DNA from: Streptomyces cyanogenus
GTDB lineage: Bacteria; Actinomycetota; Actinomycetes; Streptomycetales; Streptomycetaceae
DNA: 64,000 bases
Direction: 5' to 3'
Assembly: GCF_017526105.1 (NCBI RefSeq)
Contig: NZ_CP071839.1
Span: 558,001-622,000, forward strand
Under the pieces are notes generated by a model. That model saw only the letters and a program-made list of their open reading frames with translations. It did not search any database and was not told where the DNA came from. The stretch's first letter is position 1; every line of letters starts with the position of its first letter. Below are positions 27,253-37,084 of this stretch, piece after piece. The translations under genes and the position numbers were made by a program.

Positions 27253-29709
27253 TCAGTCGACCCGGATGCCGACGATGCACGTGTCGTCGTCGGTGTCCGA
27301 CCTGCTGTAGGTGAGCAGCCGGTCCAGTTGCTGGTCCAGGGTGCTGGGCGCCGCCCGCGCCGTGTCCAGCAGATGGGACAGGGACTCCTCCACCGAGCGG
27401 TCCCGGCGCTCGATCAGGCCGTCGGTGTACATCAGCAGGGTGTCGCCCGCGGCCAGCTGCAGCTCCGTCTCCTCGTAACGCGCCTCGGGCACGGCGCCCA
27501 GCAGCAGCCCCCGTACCGCGGGCAGCGCGGTCGCGTCCGCCTCCCGCACCAGGACCGGCGGCAGATGGCCCGCCCGCGCCCAGCGCAGGGTGCGCCGCTC
27601 GCTGTCGTACAGGCCGCACACGGCGGTCGCGGTGACGGCGCCCGTCAGATGGTGGGCGACGATGTTCAGCCAGGACAGCAGCTGTGCCGGGCCGGCGCCG
27701 GTCACCGCGAGGCCGCGCAGCGCGTTGCGCAGGACGACCATGCTGGTCGCCGCCTCTATGCCGTGCCCGGCGACGTCGCCGACACACAGCAGGACCAGTC
27801 CGGAGGGCAGCACGACGGCGTCGTACCAGTCGCCGCCGACCAGGTGCTCGGTCTCGGCGGGCCGGTAGCGCACCGCCACCTGGAGGCCGGACACCAGCAG
27901 CGGGGCCTGGGCCGGGGGCATGATGGCGTGCTGGAGCTGGAGGGCCAGCCGGTTGCGTTCCACGGCCTGCTGCTCGGTGTGGGCGAGCTGGTCGCGGGTG
28001 GCGGCGAGGGCGACCTCGGTCCAGTGCTGGGCGGAGATGTCCTGGTAGGCGCCGCGCACCCCGAAGAGCTGGCCCTCGGTGTCGAGTACGGGTTCGGCGA
28101 CCACCCGGGTGTGCCGGGTCACCCCGTCCGGGCGCAGCAGCCGGAAGGCGGCCGAGGCGGGCCGGCGGTGGTGCAACAGGGTGCGCAGGAAGCGGCCCAG
28201 GGTGACGGAGTCGTCGGGGTGGGCGTGGGCCGGCAGGTCCTGCAGGGCGACCGGGGGGCTGGTGGTCGGGCGGCCGTACAGGCTGAACAGCTGGCCGTTC
28301 CAGGTGATCTCGCCGGTGAGCAGGTTCTCCTCGAAGCCGCCGATCCGGCCGAGCCGCTGGGCGTGCTGGAGCAGGCTGGCCAGGCGTGCCGTCTCGTCCT
28401 CGATGCGCCAGATCAGCAGCACGCTCGTGCCGTGCCGGCTGATGCTGATGTCGGCGACGGCGGACAGCGGCACCTGGTCGACCAGGGCGGTCAGCCGCAT
28501 CCGGCGGGCGCGGAACGGCTCGCCGGTGGCGTAGACCCGTTCCACCCGCTGGAACAGTTCGCTGTCGCCGGCGGCCATCGGGTAGGCCTCCAGCAGCAGG
28601 GCGCCGCCCACGACGGCCCGCGGCCGGCCCGCCGGGTCGAGGAAGTGGTTGTTGACGTGCTGGATGCGGAAGTCGACCAACCGCCCGGAGTCGTCCAGGT
28701 GCGGCACGAGCACCAGGGCCGGGTCGTGCAGCCCGTCCGCGAGGTCCATCAGCTCGACCACGTCGGGCAGCAGCCCCGGCTCCGGTCCGGTCCCGGACGG
28801 CGGAACGAAGGTCTCCAAGGTGTGCGCGCACAGCTCGGCGAGGGCCTCCACCTGCCGGACCACCGGGCGCGGCAGCGGATCCTCCGGCTTGGGCCAGGCG
28901 ATCTCCAGCACGCCGTGGATCCGGCCGCCCGTCCCGGCGGGCACGGCGATCCGCGCGCCGTCGGCGTACTCGCGCCGGCCGACCGTGGGCAGGCCGGACT
29001 CGGCGAGCGAGGGCAGCCACTGGCCGTCCGGCTCGGTCAGTCCGCGCCGGGCCACCGTGGCGACGTCGGGCGGGACGTAGCGCCAGCGGGCCGCCTCGCC
29101 CGGCGGGAAACCGGCGCTGCCCGCGAGGGTGAGTGAGCCGTCCGAGCCGGCCGCCCAGATGGCCACGGCGACCGCGCCCAGCGGGCGCAGGGCGTGTTCG
29201 AGCAGCGAGTCGGCCATGGCCTGGGTGTCGTGCGCGGCGGCCAGTACGCCGCTCTCGGCGGCGCGCAGCCGTACGGCGGCGGACTCGGTGACGGTTCCTG
29301 ACTCGTCCGTCGCGGCGGACAGGAACGCCTGGGTGACTTCCGCGACGCGGTCCCGGGCCGCTTGGTTGATGACCTCGACCGCGAACTCCAGCGGGGTCAT
29401 CCGCGCCTGTTCGGTCAGTTCGGCGAGCTGGCGGGCGGCCTGGGCGGGGCCGCAGCCGAGGCGTTCGACCAGGATGCCCTTGGCCAGTTCGACCAGCGCC
29501 CTGCCCTCCGCCTCGGCCTGCGCCGCCCGGACCTCGCGCCGCAGCCGTTCCACGGTGGCGGCGAGCCGGCCCACCGAGGAGGTGGCGGGCACGCCGGGCG
29601 AGGCCGCGTCGGTGGCGGGCAGTGGGGTGGACACGCCGGGCGAGGCCGCGTCGGCGGCGGGGAGTCGGGCGGGCACGCCGACCGGCGTGCCCGGTTCATG
29701 GGTGTTCAC
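27253..29709 (-). CDS. ANTAR-GAF-PAS-PP2C (SpoIIE) serine phosphatase
   Basis: Cytosolic signalling protein of 818 residues. In order: a low-complexity N-terminus with a 14-residue repeat; an ANTAR-like segment (ALVELAKGILVERLG through EFAVEVIN); a GAF domain; two PAS-type domains (the second around FEENLLTGEITWNGQLFSLY); and a C-terminal PP2C/SpoIIE phosphatase. Metal ligands are in VGGDWYDAVVLPSG, CVGDVAGHGIEA, LLMYTDGLIERRD and DDDTCIVGI. It probably dephosphorylates an anti-sigma antagonist. The GTG at 29709 has GAGGAG ten bases upstream and avoids overlapping the kinase gene 50 bp upstream; an in-frame ATG at 29829 would overlap it. Confidence 0.88.
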   Translation of the reverse strand: MNTHEPGTPVGVPARLPAADAASPGVSTPLPATDAASPGVPATSSVGRLAATVERLRREVRAAQAEAEGRALVELAKGILVERLGCGPAQAARQLAELTEQARMTPLEFAVEVINQAARDRVAEVTQAFLSAATDESGTVTESAAVRLRAAESGVLAAAHDTQAMADSLLEHALRPLGAVAVAIWAAGSDGSLTLAGSAGFPPGEAARWRYVPPDVATVARRGLTEPDGQWLPSLAESGLPTVGRREYADGARIAVPAGTGGRIHGVLEIAWPKPEDPLPRPVVRQVEALAELCAHTLETFVPPSGTGPEPGLLPDVVELMDLADGLHDPALVLVPHLDDSGRLVDFRIQHVNNHFLDPAGRPRAVVGGALLLEAYPMAAGDSELFQRVERVYATGEPFRARRMRLTALVDQVPLSAVADISISRHGTSVLLIWRIEDETARLASLLQHAQRLGRIGGFEENLLTGEITWNGQLFSLYGRPTTSPPVALQDLPAHAHPDDSVTLGRFLRTLLHHRRPASAAFRLLRPDGVTRHTRVVAEPVLDTEGQLFGVRGAYQDISAQHWTEVALAATRDQLAHTEQQAVERNRLALQLQHAIMPPAQAPLLVSGLQVAVRYRPAETEHLVGGDWYDAVVLPSGLVLLCVGDVAGHGIEAATSMVVLRNALRGLAVTGAGPAQLLSWLNIVAHHLTGAVTATAVCGLYDSERRTLRWARAGHLPPVLVREADATALPAVRGLLLGAVPEARYEETELQLAAGDTLLMYTDGLIERRDRSVEESLSHLLDTARAAPSTLDQQLDRLLTYSRSDTDDDTCIVGIRVD
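29591..29674 (-). repeat. Two 42-bp direct repeats in the phosphatase N-terminus
   Basis: Units at 29591-29632 and 29633-29674 encode two copies of a 14-residue stretch containing DAASPGV. The encoded linker is probably disordered and may vary in copy number. Confidence 0.65.
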
Positions 29710-29758
29710 CGGGTCGGTACTCCTCGGCCTGCAGTGGGGCGGGCGCGCTGTGCCGGGC

Positions 29759-32700
29759 TCATACGGGGAGCCAGCGCCGGACACAGGCGATGAGGGCGTG
29801 GGTGTCGACCGGCTTCGTGACGTAGTCACTGGCCCCGGAGGCGAGGCTCTTCTCCCGGTCGCCCTGCATCGCCTTGGCGGTCACGGCGATGATCGGCAGG
29901 TCGGCGTACTGCGGCATTCTGCGGATCTCGGCGGTGGCCGTGTACCCGTCCATCTCCGGCATCATCACATCCATCAGGACGAGTTCGACGTCCGGGTTGT
30001 TCACCAGTGTGTCGATGCCCTTGCGGCCGTTCTCGGCGTGCAGGACGCGGAAGCCGTGCAGTTCGAGGATGCCGCTGAGCGCGAACAGGTTCCGGGCGTC
30101 GTCGTCGACGACGAGGACGGTACGGCCACGGGTGTGCTCGTCGATCGGCTGGGGTGCGGCGTGCTGGGGTTCGTCCGCGCGGACCAGGGTGAGCACCTCG
30201 CCGGGTTCCTCGGCGGCCAGGTGCAGCGCGATCCGCTCGCGCAGTTCGTCCAGGCTGTACAGGTACTCCGGCGAACCGCCCACGGCGTCCTCGGCGAGGG
30301 GCTCGGTGCGGTGCGAGACGTGCACCAGCACCGGGACGCCGGCCAGGGCCGAGTCACCGCGCAGGGCCTCCAGGAAGCGGGCCGACTCCTCGTCGGGCAT
30401 GCCGAGTTCCACGACGACGCAGTGGCAGGGCTCGGCGGCGAGTGCGCCGGCCGCCTCCTGGGCGCCGACCGCAGTGATGATGTCGACGGGCGTGCCGACG
30501 CCGTCGGTGCGGCCGTGTTCCAGGTCCTTGACCACGCTCTCGGCGACCAGGGTCAGCAGCCCGCGCGGGCGTTCCTCCACGACGAGAAGGCGACGTGCGC
30601 GCTGCCGGCCGGCCACGGCCGGCGGCCGTCCCTCGGTGAGGGCGGGTCCGGGCGTGCTGTCGGTGCGTTCCTGATCGGTCGACGGGCCGGGGTGGGCACC
30701 GCCCGGGTGGTCGCCGAAGTCCGGCCGGGCCACGGGCAGGAAGAGGGTGAAGGTACTGCCCTTGCCGGGGGTGCTGTCGACGGTGACGGCACCGCCGAGC
30801 AGGTGCGCCATCTCCCGGGTGATGGACAGGCCGAGCCCGGTGCCGCCGTACTTGCGGCTCATGGTGCCGTCCGCCTGCTGGAAGGCGCCGAAGATGGTCT
30901 CCAGCTGCTGTTCGGGGATACCGATGCCGCTGTCCTTCACCCGGAACGCGACGACCGCGCCGCCCCGCACCACGCTGGCGGGCACCTCGTCGTCGGAGGC
31001 GGGTTCGACACGCAGTTCCACACCGCCCTGTTCGGTGAACTTCACCGCGTTGGACAGCAGGTTGCGCAGGATCTGCCGGAGGCGGGAGTCGTCGGTGAGC
31101 AGGTCGGCGGGGGCGCCGGCGGCGGTCGTGACGGCGAAGTCCAGGCTCTTCTGCGAGGTCATCGGCCGGAAGGTGGCCTCGACGTAGTCGATCAGCTGCC
31201 GCAGCGGGACCCGTTCCGGCGTCACGTCCATCTTGCCGGCCTCGACCTTGGACAGGTCCAGGATGTCGTTGATGAGCTGGAGCAGGTCGGAGCCGGCCGA
31301 GTGGATGATGCCCGCGTACTCGACCTGCTTGGGGGTGAGGTTGCGGGAGGGGTTCTGGGCCAGCAACTGGGCGAGGATGAGCAGGCTGTTGAGCGGGGTG
31401 CGCAGCTCGTGGCTCATGTTGGCGAGGAACTCGGACTTGTACTTGGAGGCGAGCGACAACTGCTGGGCGCGCGCCTCCAGTTCCTGCCGGGCCTGCTCGA
31501 TCTGGAGGTTCTTCGCCTCGATGTCCCGGTTCTGCTCGGCCAGCAGCGAGGCCTTCTCCTCCAGTTCGGCGTTGGAGCGCTGGAGTTCCTCCTGGCGGGC
31601 CTGCAACTCGGCCGAACGGGACTGCAGTTCGCTGGTGAGACGCTGCGACTCCTCCAGCAGCTCGTCGGTGCGGGCGTTGGCGACGATGGTGTTGACGTTC
31701 ACCCCGATGGTGTCCACCAGCTGCTGGAGGAAGTCCCGCTGGACGGGGGTGAAGGGGCTGACGGAGGCCAGCTCGATCACGCCGAGGACCTGCTCCTCGA
31801 AGACGATGGGCAGCAGCAACAGGGCGGTGGGCTCGACGTGTCCGAGCCCGGAGGAGATGGTGACGTACCCGGCCGGCAGTTCGTCCACCGCGATGGTGCG
31901 GCGGCTGCGGGCGGCCTGGCCGACCAGGGAGCGGCCGAACGGGATGCGGACGGGCCGGGTGTCCTCCTCGGGCCGGCCGTAGGAGCCGACGAGCCGCAGC
32001 TCGGGCCCGGACGCGCCGTCCTCGGCGAGGTAGAAGGCGCCGTACTGGGCGGACACCTGCGGCACCAGTTCGTCCATGATGAGTTCGGCGACGACGGGCA
32101 GGTCGCGGTGGCCCTGCATGAGCCCGGAGATCCGGGCGAGGTTGGTTTTGAGCCAGTCCTGTTCCTGGTTGGCCAGGGTGGTCTCGCGCAGCGACTCCAC
32201 CATGGAGTTGATGTTGTCCTTGAGGTCGGCGACCTCGCCGGAGGCGTCGACGGTGATCGACCGGGTCAGGTCGCCCTCGGCGACCGCGCTGGCCACGTCG
32301 GCGATGGCGCGGACCTGCCGGGTGAGGTTGCCGGCGAGTTCGTTGACGTTCTCGGTGAGCCGCTTCCAGGTGCCGGAGACGCCCTCCACCTCGGCCTGGC
32401 CGCCGAGCCGGCCCTCGGTGCCCACCTCACGGGCGACTCGCGTCACCTCGTCGGCGAACGCGGAGAGCTGGTCGACCATCGTGTTGATGGTGGTCTTCAG
32501 TTCGAGGATCTCGCCGCGGGCGTCGACGTCGATCTTCTTCGACAGGTCGCCCTTGGCCACGGCCGTGGTGACCAGCGCGATGTTGCGGACCTGGCCGGTG
32601 AGGTTGTTGGCCATGGAGTTGACGTTGTCGGTGAGGTCCTTCCAGGTGCCGGCCACGTGCGGCACGTGTGCCTGCCCGCCGAGCCGGCCCTCCGTCCCCA

Positions 32701-34021
32701 CCTCCCGGGCCACCCGGGTCACCTCGTCGGCGAACGCGGAGAGCGTGTCGACCATGGTGTTGATGACGTCGGCGAGGGCGGCGACCTCACCCTTGGCCTC
32801 GACGGTGATCTTCTGGGAGAGGTCGCCCTTGGCCACGGCGGTGGCGACCTGGGCGATGGAGCGGACCTGGCCGGTGAGGTTGGAGGCCATCACGTTGACG
32901 TTGTCGGTGAGGTCCTTCCAGGTGCCGGCGACCCCGCGGACCTGTGCCTGACCGCCGAGCCGGCCCTCGGTACCCACCTCGCGGGCCACCCGGGTCACCT
33001 CGTCGGCGAACGCCGACAGCTGGTCCACCATCGTGTTGATGGTGTTCTTCAGCTCCAGGATCTCCCCGCGCGCGTCCACCGTGATCTTCTGCGACAGATC
33101 ACCCTGCGCCACCGCGGTGGCCACCTGGGCCACATTGCGCACCTGGGCCGTCAGGTTCCCGGCCATGAAGTTCACCGAGTCCGTCAGGTCCCGCCAGGTG
33201 CCCTTGACGCCCTTGACGTCCGCCTGACCGCCGAGCCGGCCCTCGGTACCCACCTCACGGGCGACTCTTGTCACCTCGTCGGCGAACGCGGAGAGCTGGT
33301 CGACCATCGTGTTGATGGTGCTCTTCAGCTCCAGGATCTCCCCGCGCGCGTCCACCGTGATCTTCTGCGACAGATCACCCTGCGCCACCGCGGTCGTCAC
33401 CTGGGCCACATTGCGCACCTGGGCCGTCAGGTTCCCGGCCATGAAGTTCACCGAGTCCGTCAGGTCCCGCCAGACCCCGGCGACCCCCGGCACCTGGGCC
33501 TGTCCGCCGAGCCGGCCCTCGGTACCCACCTCACGGGCCACCCGGGTCACCTCGTCGGCGAACGCCGACAGCTGGTCCACCATCGTGTTGACGGTTTCCT
33601 TCAGCTGGAGGATCTCGCCCCGCGCGGGCACGTCGATCTTCTGGGACAGGTCGCCCTTGGCCACGGCGGTGGCGACCTGCGCGATGTCGCGGACCTGGGT
33701 GGTCAGGTTGCCCGCCATCGCGTTGACGGAGTCCGTCAGGTCGGCCCAGGTGCCGGAGACGCCCGGTACCTGTGCCTGTCCGCCGAGGGTGCCCTCGGTG
33801 CCCACCTCGCGGGCCACCCGGGTGACTTCGGAGGTGAACACGGACAACTGGTCGACCATGCCGTTGAAGACGGTGGCGATGTCGCCCATCAGCCCGCTGG
33901 AGTCGTCCGGCAGCCGGGTACCGAAGTCCCCGTCGCGCACCGCGGTCAGCCCCGCGAGCAGTCTTCTCAGTTCGTGGTCCCCCGGGACCGTGTCGGTCGT
34001 CCCGGTCGCCTTGCCGGCCAT
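29759..34021 (-). CDS. Poly-HAMP hybrid sensor histidine kinase with two receiver domains
   Basis: Soluble kinase of about 1420 residues with no transmembrane segment. The N-terminal half has seven HAMP modules (one with GDFGTRL, five with GDLSxKI, one with GDLTRSI). Between them are six near-identical [13 protein letters not shown] linkers, giving a 92-residue period. Then come a GAF domain, a coiled coil, HisKA with H871 in [11 protein letters not shown], a HATPase domain ([28 protein letters not shown]) and two receivers. The first receiver has Glu in place of the phospho-Asp ([12 protein letters not shown]); the second keeps D1351 ([12 protein letters not shown]). The layout resembles fungal group III (Nik1/Os-1) kinases. 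The ATG at 34021 has GAGGG five bases upstream. Confidence 0.93.
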   Translation of the reverse strand: MAGKATGTTDTVPGDHELRRLLAGLTAVRDGDFGTRLPDDSSGLMGDIATVFNGMVDQLSVFTSEVTRVAREVGTEGTLGGQAQVPGVSGTWADLTDSVNAMAGNLTTQVRDIAQVATAVAKGDLSQKIDVPARGEILQLKETVNTMVDQLSAFADEVTRVAREVGTEGRLGGQAQVPGVAGVWRDLTDSVNFMAGNLTAQVRNVAQVTTAVAQGDLSQKITVDARGEILELKSTINTMVDQLSAFADEVTRVAREVGTEGRLGGQADVKGVKGTWRDLTDSVNFMAGNLTAQVRNVAQVATAVAQGDLSQKITVDARGEILELKNTINTMVDQLSAFADEVTRVAREVGTEGRLGGQAQVRGVAGTWKDLTDNVNVMASNLTGQVRSIAQVATAVAKGDLSQKITVEAKGEVAALADVINTMVDTLSAFADEVTRVAREVGTEGRLGGQAHVPHVAGTWKDLTDNVNSMANNLTGQVRNIALVTTAVAKGDLSKKIDVDARGEILELKTTINTMVDQLSAFADEVTRVAREVGTEGRLGGQAEVEGVSGTWKRLTENVNELAGNLTRQVRAIADVASAVAEGDLTRSITVDASGEVADLKDNINSMVESLRETTLANQEQDWLKTNLARISGLMQGHRDLPVVAELIMDELVPQVSAQYGAFYLAEDGASGPELRLVGSYGRPEEDTRPVRIPFGRSLVGQAARSRRTIAVDELPAGYVTISSGLGHVEPTALLLLPIVFEEQVLGVIELASVSPFTPVQRDFLQQLVDTIGVNVNTIVANARTDELLEESQRLTSELQSRSAELQARQEELQRSNAELEEKASLLAEQNRDIEAKNLQIEQARQELEARAQQLSLASKYKSEFLANMSHELRTPLNSLLILAQLLAQNPSRNLTPKQVEYAGIIHSAGSDLLQLINDILDLSKVEAGKMDVTPERVPLRQLIDYVEATFRPMTSQKSLDFAVTTAAGAPADLLTDDSRLRQILRNLLSNAVKFTEQGGVELRVEPASDDEVPASVVRGGAVVAFRVKDSGIGIPEQQLETIFGAFQQADGTMSRKYGGTGLGLSITREMAHLLGGAVTVDSTPGKGSTFTLFLPVARPDFGDHPGGAHPGPSTDQERTDSTPGPALTEGRPPAVAGRQRARRLLVVEERPRGLLTLVAESVVKDLEHGRTDGVGTPVDIITAVGAQEAAGALAAEPCHCVVVELGMPDEESARFLEALRGDSALAGVPVLVHVSHRTEPLAEDAVGGSPEYLYSLDELRERIALHLAAEEPGEVLTLVRADEPQHAAPQPIDEHTRGRTVLVVDDDARNLFALSGILELHGFRVLHAENGRKGIDTLVNNPDVELVLMDVMMPEMDGYTATAEIRRMPQYADLPIIAVTAKAMQGDREKSLASGASDYVTKPVDTHALIACVRRWLPV
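32290..33840 (-). repeat. 276-bp tandem repeats encoding the HAMP modules
   Basis: A 276-bp period (92 codons) runs through the kinase N-terminal half. The units around 33050-33190 and 33326-33466 are nearly identical at DNA level across about 140 bp, differing mainly at one GGCC/CGTC patch. This indicates recent duplication or gene conversion. Confidence 0.8.
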
Positions 34022-34889
34022 GCGCACCCTCGATCCGCTCCCCAAGAGTCCTCACCCCGAGGACTCGGAACCGCGGCCGGGGAGCGTCCTGCAGCCCGAC
34101 CGTTGGCGTGTGCATTTCCGCAGTTCACGGATCTGCATGATGAGAAAATACGCCGCAGGCTAACCCACCGTCCCGGGCGGGGACAAAGGAACCGGCCAAC
34201 CTCCGGAGACCCCCGAATTTCCCTTCCCGGACGAGGTGTGAGGTGCTGTCATCCGGGTACACGAGCCGATTTGACCAAGGTGTCGTGGGAGCCGCTCGGA
34301 CGGCTCCGCGACGACCGGCCGCGGGTTCACGGACGTACCCAGGCAGCGGCTCGACCTTGCGGGCCGTGACGTCGCCGGTCACCCGGACGGCCGCGACGTC
34401 CTCGCCGAAGGGGCGGTCGCCCGGCTCCCGGTCCGGGGACCTCGCGGACCGGGCTGTTCGTGGTGCCATTCCTCACATACCACCTCACCCCGCCACCCGG
34501 CGGGCCCGCCTGGGACTGCAGGCAGCCGGCCGGCGGCGGATCCTGGACGGTGGGACGACCGGCGAGGTGCGGCGCACGACGGGCGTCGGCTACGAGGAGG
34601 CGCACACGCCACTGTCCCACGAGGAGGCCTGCCGCACCCTCGTGCGGGACGCACCCCGGCCGCGCACCGAGGCCACAAAGGTCTGGCGCTGGTTCCACCG
34701 GCACCGGCCACCGGCACGGCACCGGCGCCGGCGCCGCATCGGCTGCGCAACGCCCTCGGCCGCTGGTGCTTCGCCGAGGGCGTGGAGATGCCGGCCACCG
34801 CCCGGGAGAAACACCGGGTCGAGGTCGTGCGGGCCGCGCCCGGCGAGGTACCCGGGCCGGCGGACGAGTGACGAGCGAGGAGGCACCGC
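34022..34889. other. Decayed intergenic region upstream of the formate dehydrogenase operon
   Basis: 868 bp with no intact gene supported. It contains a probable frameshifted plus-strand gene remnant at its right end. It also has a minus-strand open frame (34125-34469) with GC3-biased codons such as GEDVAAVRVTGDVTARKVEP, which I could not assign. Promoters for both the kinase gene and the fdh operon must lie here. Confidence 0.5.
34495..34871 (+). pseudogene. Frameshifted gene remnant before fdh, family unknown
   Basis: Strong GC3 coding bias runs in one frame (LGLQAAGRRRILDGGTTGEV, then PLSHEEACRTLVRDAP and KVWRWFHRH) to about 34710. It then shifts to the next frame (RLRNALGRWCFAEGVEMP and EKHRVEVVRAAPGEV), ending at a TGA at 34869-34871. 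The switch occurs in a CCGGCAC-rich stretch. It could be a real decay or, less likely, a sequencing indel in repetitive GC sequence. I do not recognise the product. Confidence 0.45.
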
Positions 34890-35906
34890 ATGAGCGACGG
34901 CGCTGAGGGCCACGGGAACCTTCTGTACGGGCCGCAGCCGGACGTGGCCGGGGCGGCCGGTTATCCGGACGCCCCGCCGCGGATGGGCTTCTTCACCGAC
35001 ACCTCGGTGTGCATCGGCTGCAAGGCCTGCGAGGTCGCGTGCAAGGAGTGGAACGCCGTCCCGGAGGACGGCCTCCTGCTGACCGGCATGTCCTACGACA
35101 ACACACAGGGCCTCGGCGCCGACACCTGGCGGCACGTGGCCTTCATCGAGCAGCGCAAGCCGCTCGCCGGGCAGGAACCGGGGGTCGCGCACGACGACGT
35201 GGACGTCTTCGCCGCCGCGTCCCGGCTCGGCACCGACGTCGCCTCCCCGGGGCCGGGCGCCACCGCTCCCCCACCGGACCGGGCCCCCGGGGGCGCGCCC
35301 GCCGGGGAGATCTCGCCCGTCTCCCCCGACGGGCGGACGGAGTTGCGCTGGCTGATGGCGTCCGACGTGTGCAAGCACTGCACGCACGCCGCCTGCCTGG
35401 ACGTGTGCCCGACGGGATCGCTGTTCCGCACGGAGTTCGGCACGGTCGTCGTCCAGGAGGACATCTGCAACGGCTGCGGCTACTGCGTGCCCGCCTGCCC
35501 CTACGGCGTGATCGACCAGCGAAAGGACGACGGCCGGGCGTGGAAGTGCACGCTGTGCTACGACCGGCTCGGCGTCGGCATGGAACCCGCCTGCGCGAAG
35601 TCCTGCCCGACGGACTCGATCCAGTTCGGTCCGCTGGAGGAGCTGCGGGAGCGCGCGCAGGCCCGGGTGGCGCAGCTGCACGCGGCCGGCGTGACCGACG
35701 CCCGGCTGTACGGCGAGAGCCCGGACGACGGGGTCGGCGGCGACGGCGCGTTCTTCCTGCTGCTGGACGAGCCGGAGGTGTACGGCCTGCCACCGGACCC
35801 GGTGGTCACCACGCGGGACCTGCCCGACATGTGGCGGCACGCGGCACTGGCCGCCGTCTCGCTGCTCGCGCTCGCCGCCGGCAGCTTCGTGCGGAGGCAG
35901 CGATGA
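34890..35906 (+). CDS. Formate dehydrogenase iron-sulfur (beta) subunit
   Basis: Electron-transfer subunit of 338 residues carrying four [4Fe-4S] clusters. Cysteine groups are C41-IGC-KAC-EVAC, then CKHCTHAACLDVCPTG, CNGCGYCVPACPYG and CTLCYDR with CAKSCPTDS. A proline-rich insertion lies at about 100-150. A C-terminal hydrophobic helix (HAALAAVSLLALAAGSFV) ending RRQR anchors it to the membrane, as in FdnH. GAGGAGG precedes the ATG at 34890. It overlaps the next gene by ATGA, so the two are translationally coupled. Confidence 0.93.
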   Translation: MSDGAEGHGNLLYGPQPDVAGAAGYPDAPPRMGFFTDTSVCIGCKACEVACKEWNAVPEDGLLLTGMSYDNTQGLGADTWRHVAFIEQRKPLAGQEPGVAHDDVDVFAAASRLGTDVASPGPGATAPPPDRAPGGAPAGEISPVSPDGRTELRWLMASDVCKHCTHAACLDVCPTGSLFRTEFGTVVVQEDICNGCGYCVPACPYGVIDQRKDDGRAWKCTLCYDRLGVGMEPACAKSCPTDSIQFGPLEELRERAQARVAQLHAAGVTDARLYGESPDDGVGGDGAFFLLLDEPEVYGLPPDPVVTTRDLPDMWRHAALAAVSLLALAAGSFVRRQR

Positions 35907-36928
35907 GCGAGTCCGATGTGACACGGGACGGTGTGCGGCACGCGCGGCCCGACCGGGAGGCGCCGACGGGGGCACACGCGGGGCGGCGCAGGCGCCGGCG
36001 CGGGCGCGGGCGGGGCGAGCAGCCGATGGTTCCGGAGGCCGAGTTCTCGTCGTACTACGGCAAGCCCGTCCTGAACAAGCCGACCTGGAAGCCCCTGGAC
36101 ATCGCCGGGTACCTGTACCTGGGCGGGCTGGCGGGAGCCTCCTCGCTGCTGGCGGCGGGGGCCGGGGTCACCGGGCGGCCGGCGCTGGGCAGGGCGGCCA
36201 AGCTGGGCGCGGCCGGCTCCATCACGCTGTCGCTGGCGGCGCTGGTGCACGACCTGGGGCGCCCGGCCCGGTTCCTGAACATGCTCCGGGTGTTCAAGCC
36301 CACCTCTCCGATGAGTGTGGGTTCCTGGATCCTGAGCGGGTACGTGCCGCTCGCTCTGGCCGCTGCCGCGACCGACGTGGCCGGCCGGTACCGGCTGGTG
36401 GGCTCGGCCGCCACGGCGGGCGCCGCCGTGCTCGGCCCGGCCGTGGCGACGTACACGGCGGTGCTGCTCTCGGACACGGCGGTGCCGTCCTGGCACGAGG
36501 GCTACCGGCAGCTGCCGTTCGTGTTCGCGGGTTCCGCCGCCACGTCGGCCGCCGGCCTCGCCCTGGCCGCGGTGCCCTCCGGCCAGGCCGGACCGGCACG
36601 GCGGATGGCGGTGCTGGGGGCCGGGCTGGAACTGGGCGCCTTCCGGGTGATGAAGCTGCGGATGGGGCTGACCGCGGAGCCCTTCGAGCAGGGAAGGCCG
36701 CGTCGGCTGCTGCGCACGGCGGAGGCGCTGACGGCGGGCGGGGCTGCCCTGGCCCTGCTCTCGGCCCGGGTGCGGGACCGGCGTCTGGCCGTCGCGGCGG
36801 GAGCGGCCCTCCTCACCGGTTCGGCGGCGCTGCGTTTCGGCGTCTTCCACGCCGGGGTGGCCTCCGCGGAGGACCCCCGGTACACGGTCGTCCCCCAACG
36901 GGAGAGGCTCCGGGCGCGGGGCCGTTGA
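35903..36928 (+). CDS. NrfD/PsrC-family membrane subunit of formate dehydrogenase
   Basis: Quinone-interacting membrane subunit of 341 residues. After a basic, Arg-rich N-terminus ([10 protein letters not shown]) and the segment SYYGKPVLNKPTWKPLDIAG come eight or so hydrophobic helices. The conserved HDLGRPARFLNMLRVFKPTSPMS motif of NrfD proteins is present. It passes electrons from the iron-sulfur subunit to menaquinone. It replaces the cytochrome b gamma subunit found in E. coli enzymes. Confidence 0.9.
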   Translation: MSESDVTRDGVRHARPDREAPTGAHAGRRRRRRGRGRGEQPMVPEAEFSSYYGKPVLNKPTWKPLDIAGYLYLGGLAGASSLLAAGAGVTGRPALGRAAKLGAAGSITLSLAALVHDLGRPARFLNMLRVFKPTSPMSVGSWILSGYVPLALAAAATDVAGRYRLVGSAATAGAAVLGPAVATYTAVLLSDTAVPSWHEGYRQLPFVFAGSAATSAAGLALAAVPSGQAGPARRMAVLGAGLELGAFRVMKLRMGLTAEPFEQGRPRRLLRTAEALTAGGAALALLSARVRDRRLAVAAGAALLTGSAALRFGVFHAGVASAEDPRYTVVPQRERLRARGR

Positions 36929-37084
36929 CGACGCGCGGCGGAGTCCCACCCCCGGACGCCGTACTCACTTCTGCCGGATCCGTTTGGCCGTGCCCGGCAC
37001 GGGTACCTCGTCGCCGGTCACGGCCGGGGATGCCGCGATCACGAGGCCGCGGGACAATCGAGGAACCGAGCGGGAGGAGGAGAC

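Noticed and set aside
32200..33860. Regular repeats considered as a CRISPR array
   Set aside because: The 276-bp period encodes conserved HAMP protein modules in one continuous frame; no short repeat-spacer structure exists here or elsewhere in the window.
29129..34369. A very long plus-strand open frame antisense to the kinase and phosphatase
   Set aside because: It arises from high GC3 on the coding strand, has low-complexity Gly/His/Val composition and no domain; the minus strand carries clear domains.
34125..34469. Minus-strand frame before fdhB as a gene
   Set aside because: It has some GC3 bias but no recognisable domain and no convincing start, so it is only mentioned within the intergenic entry.
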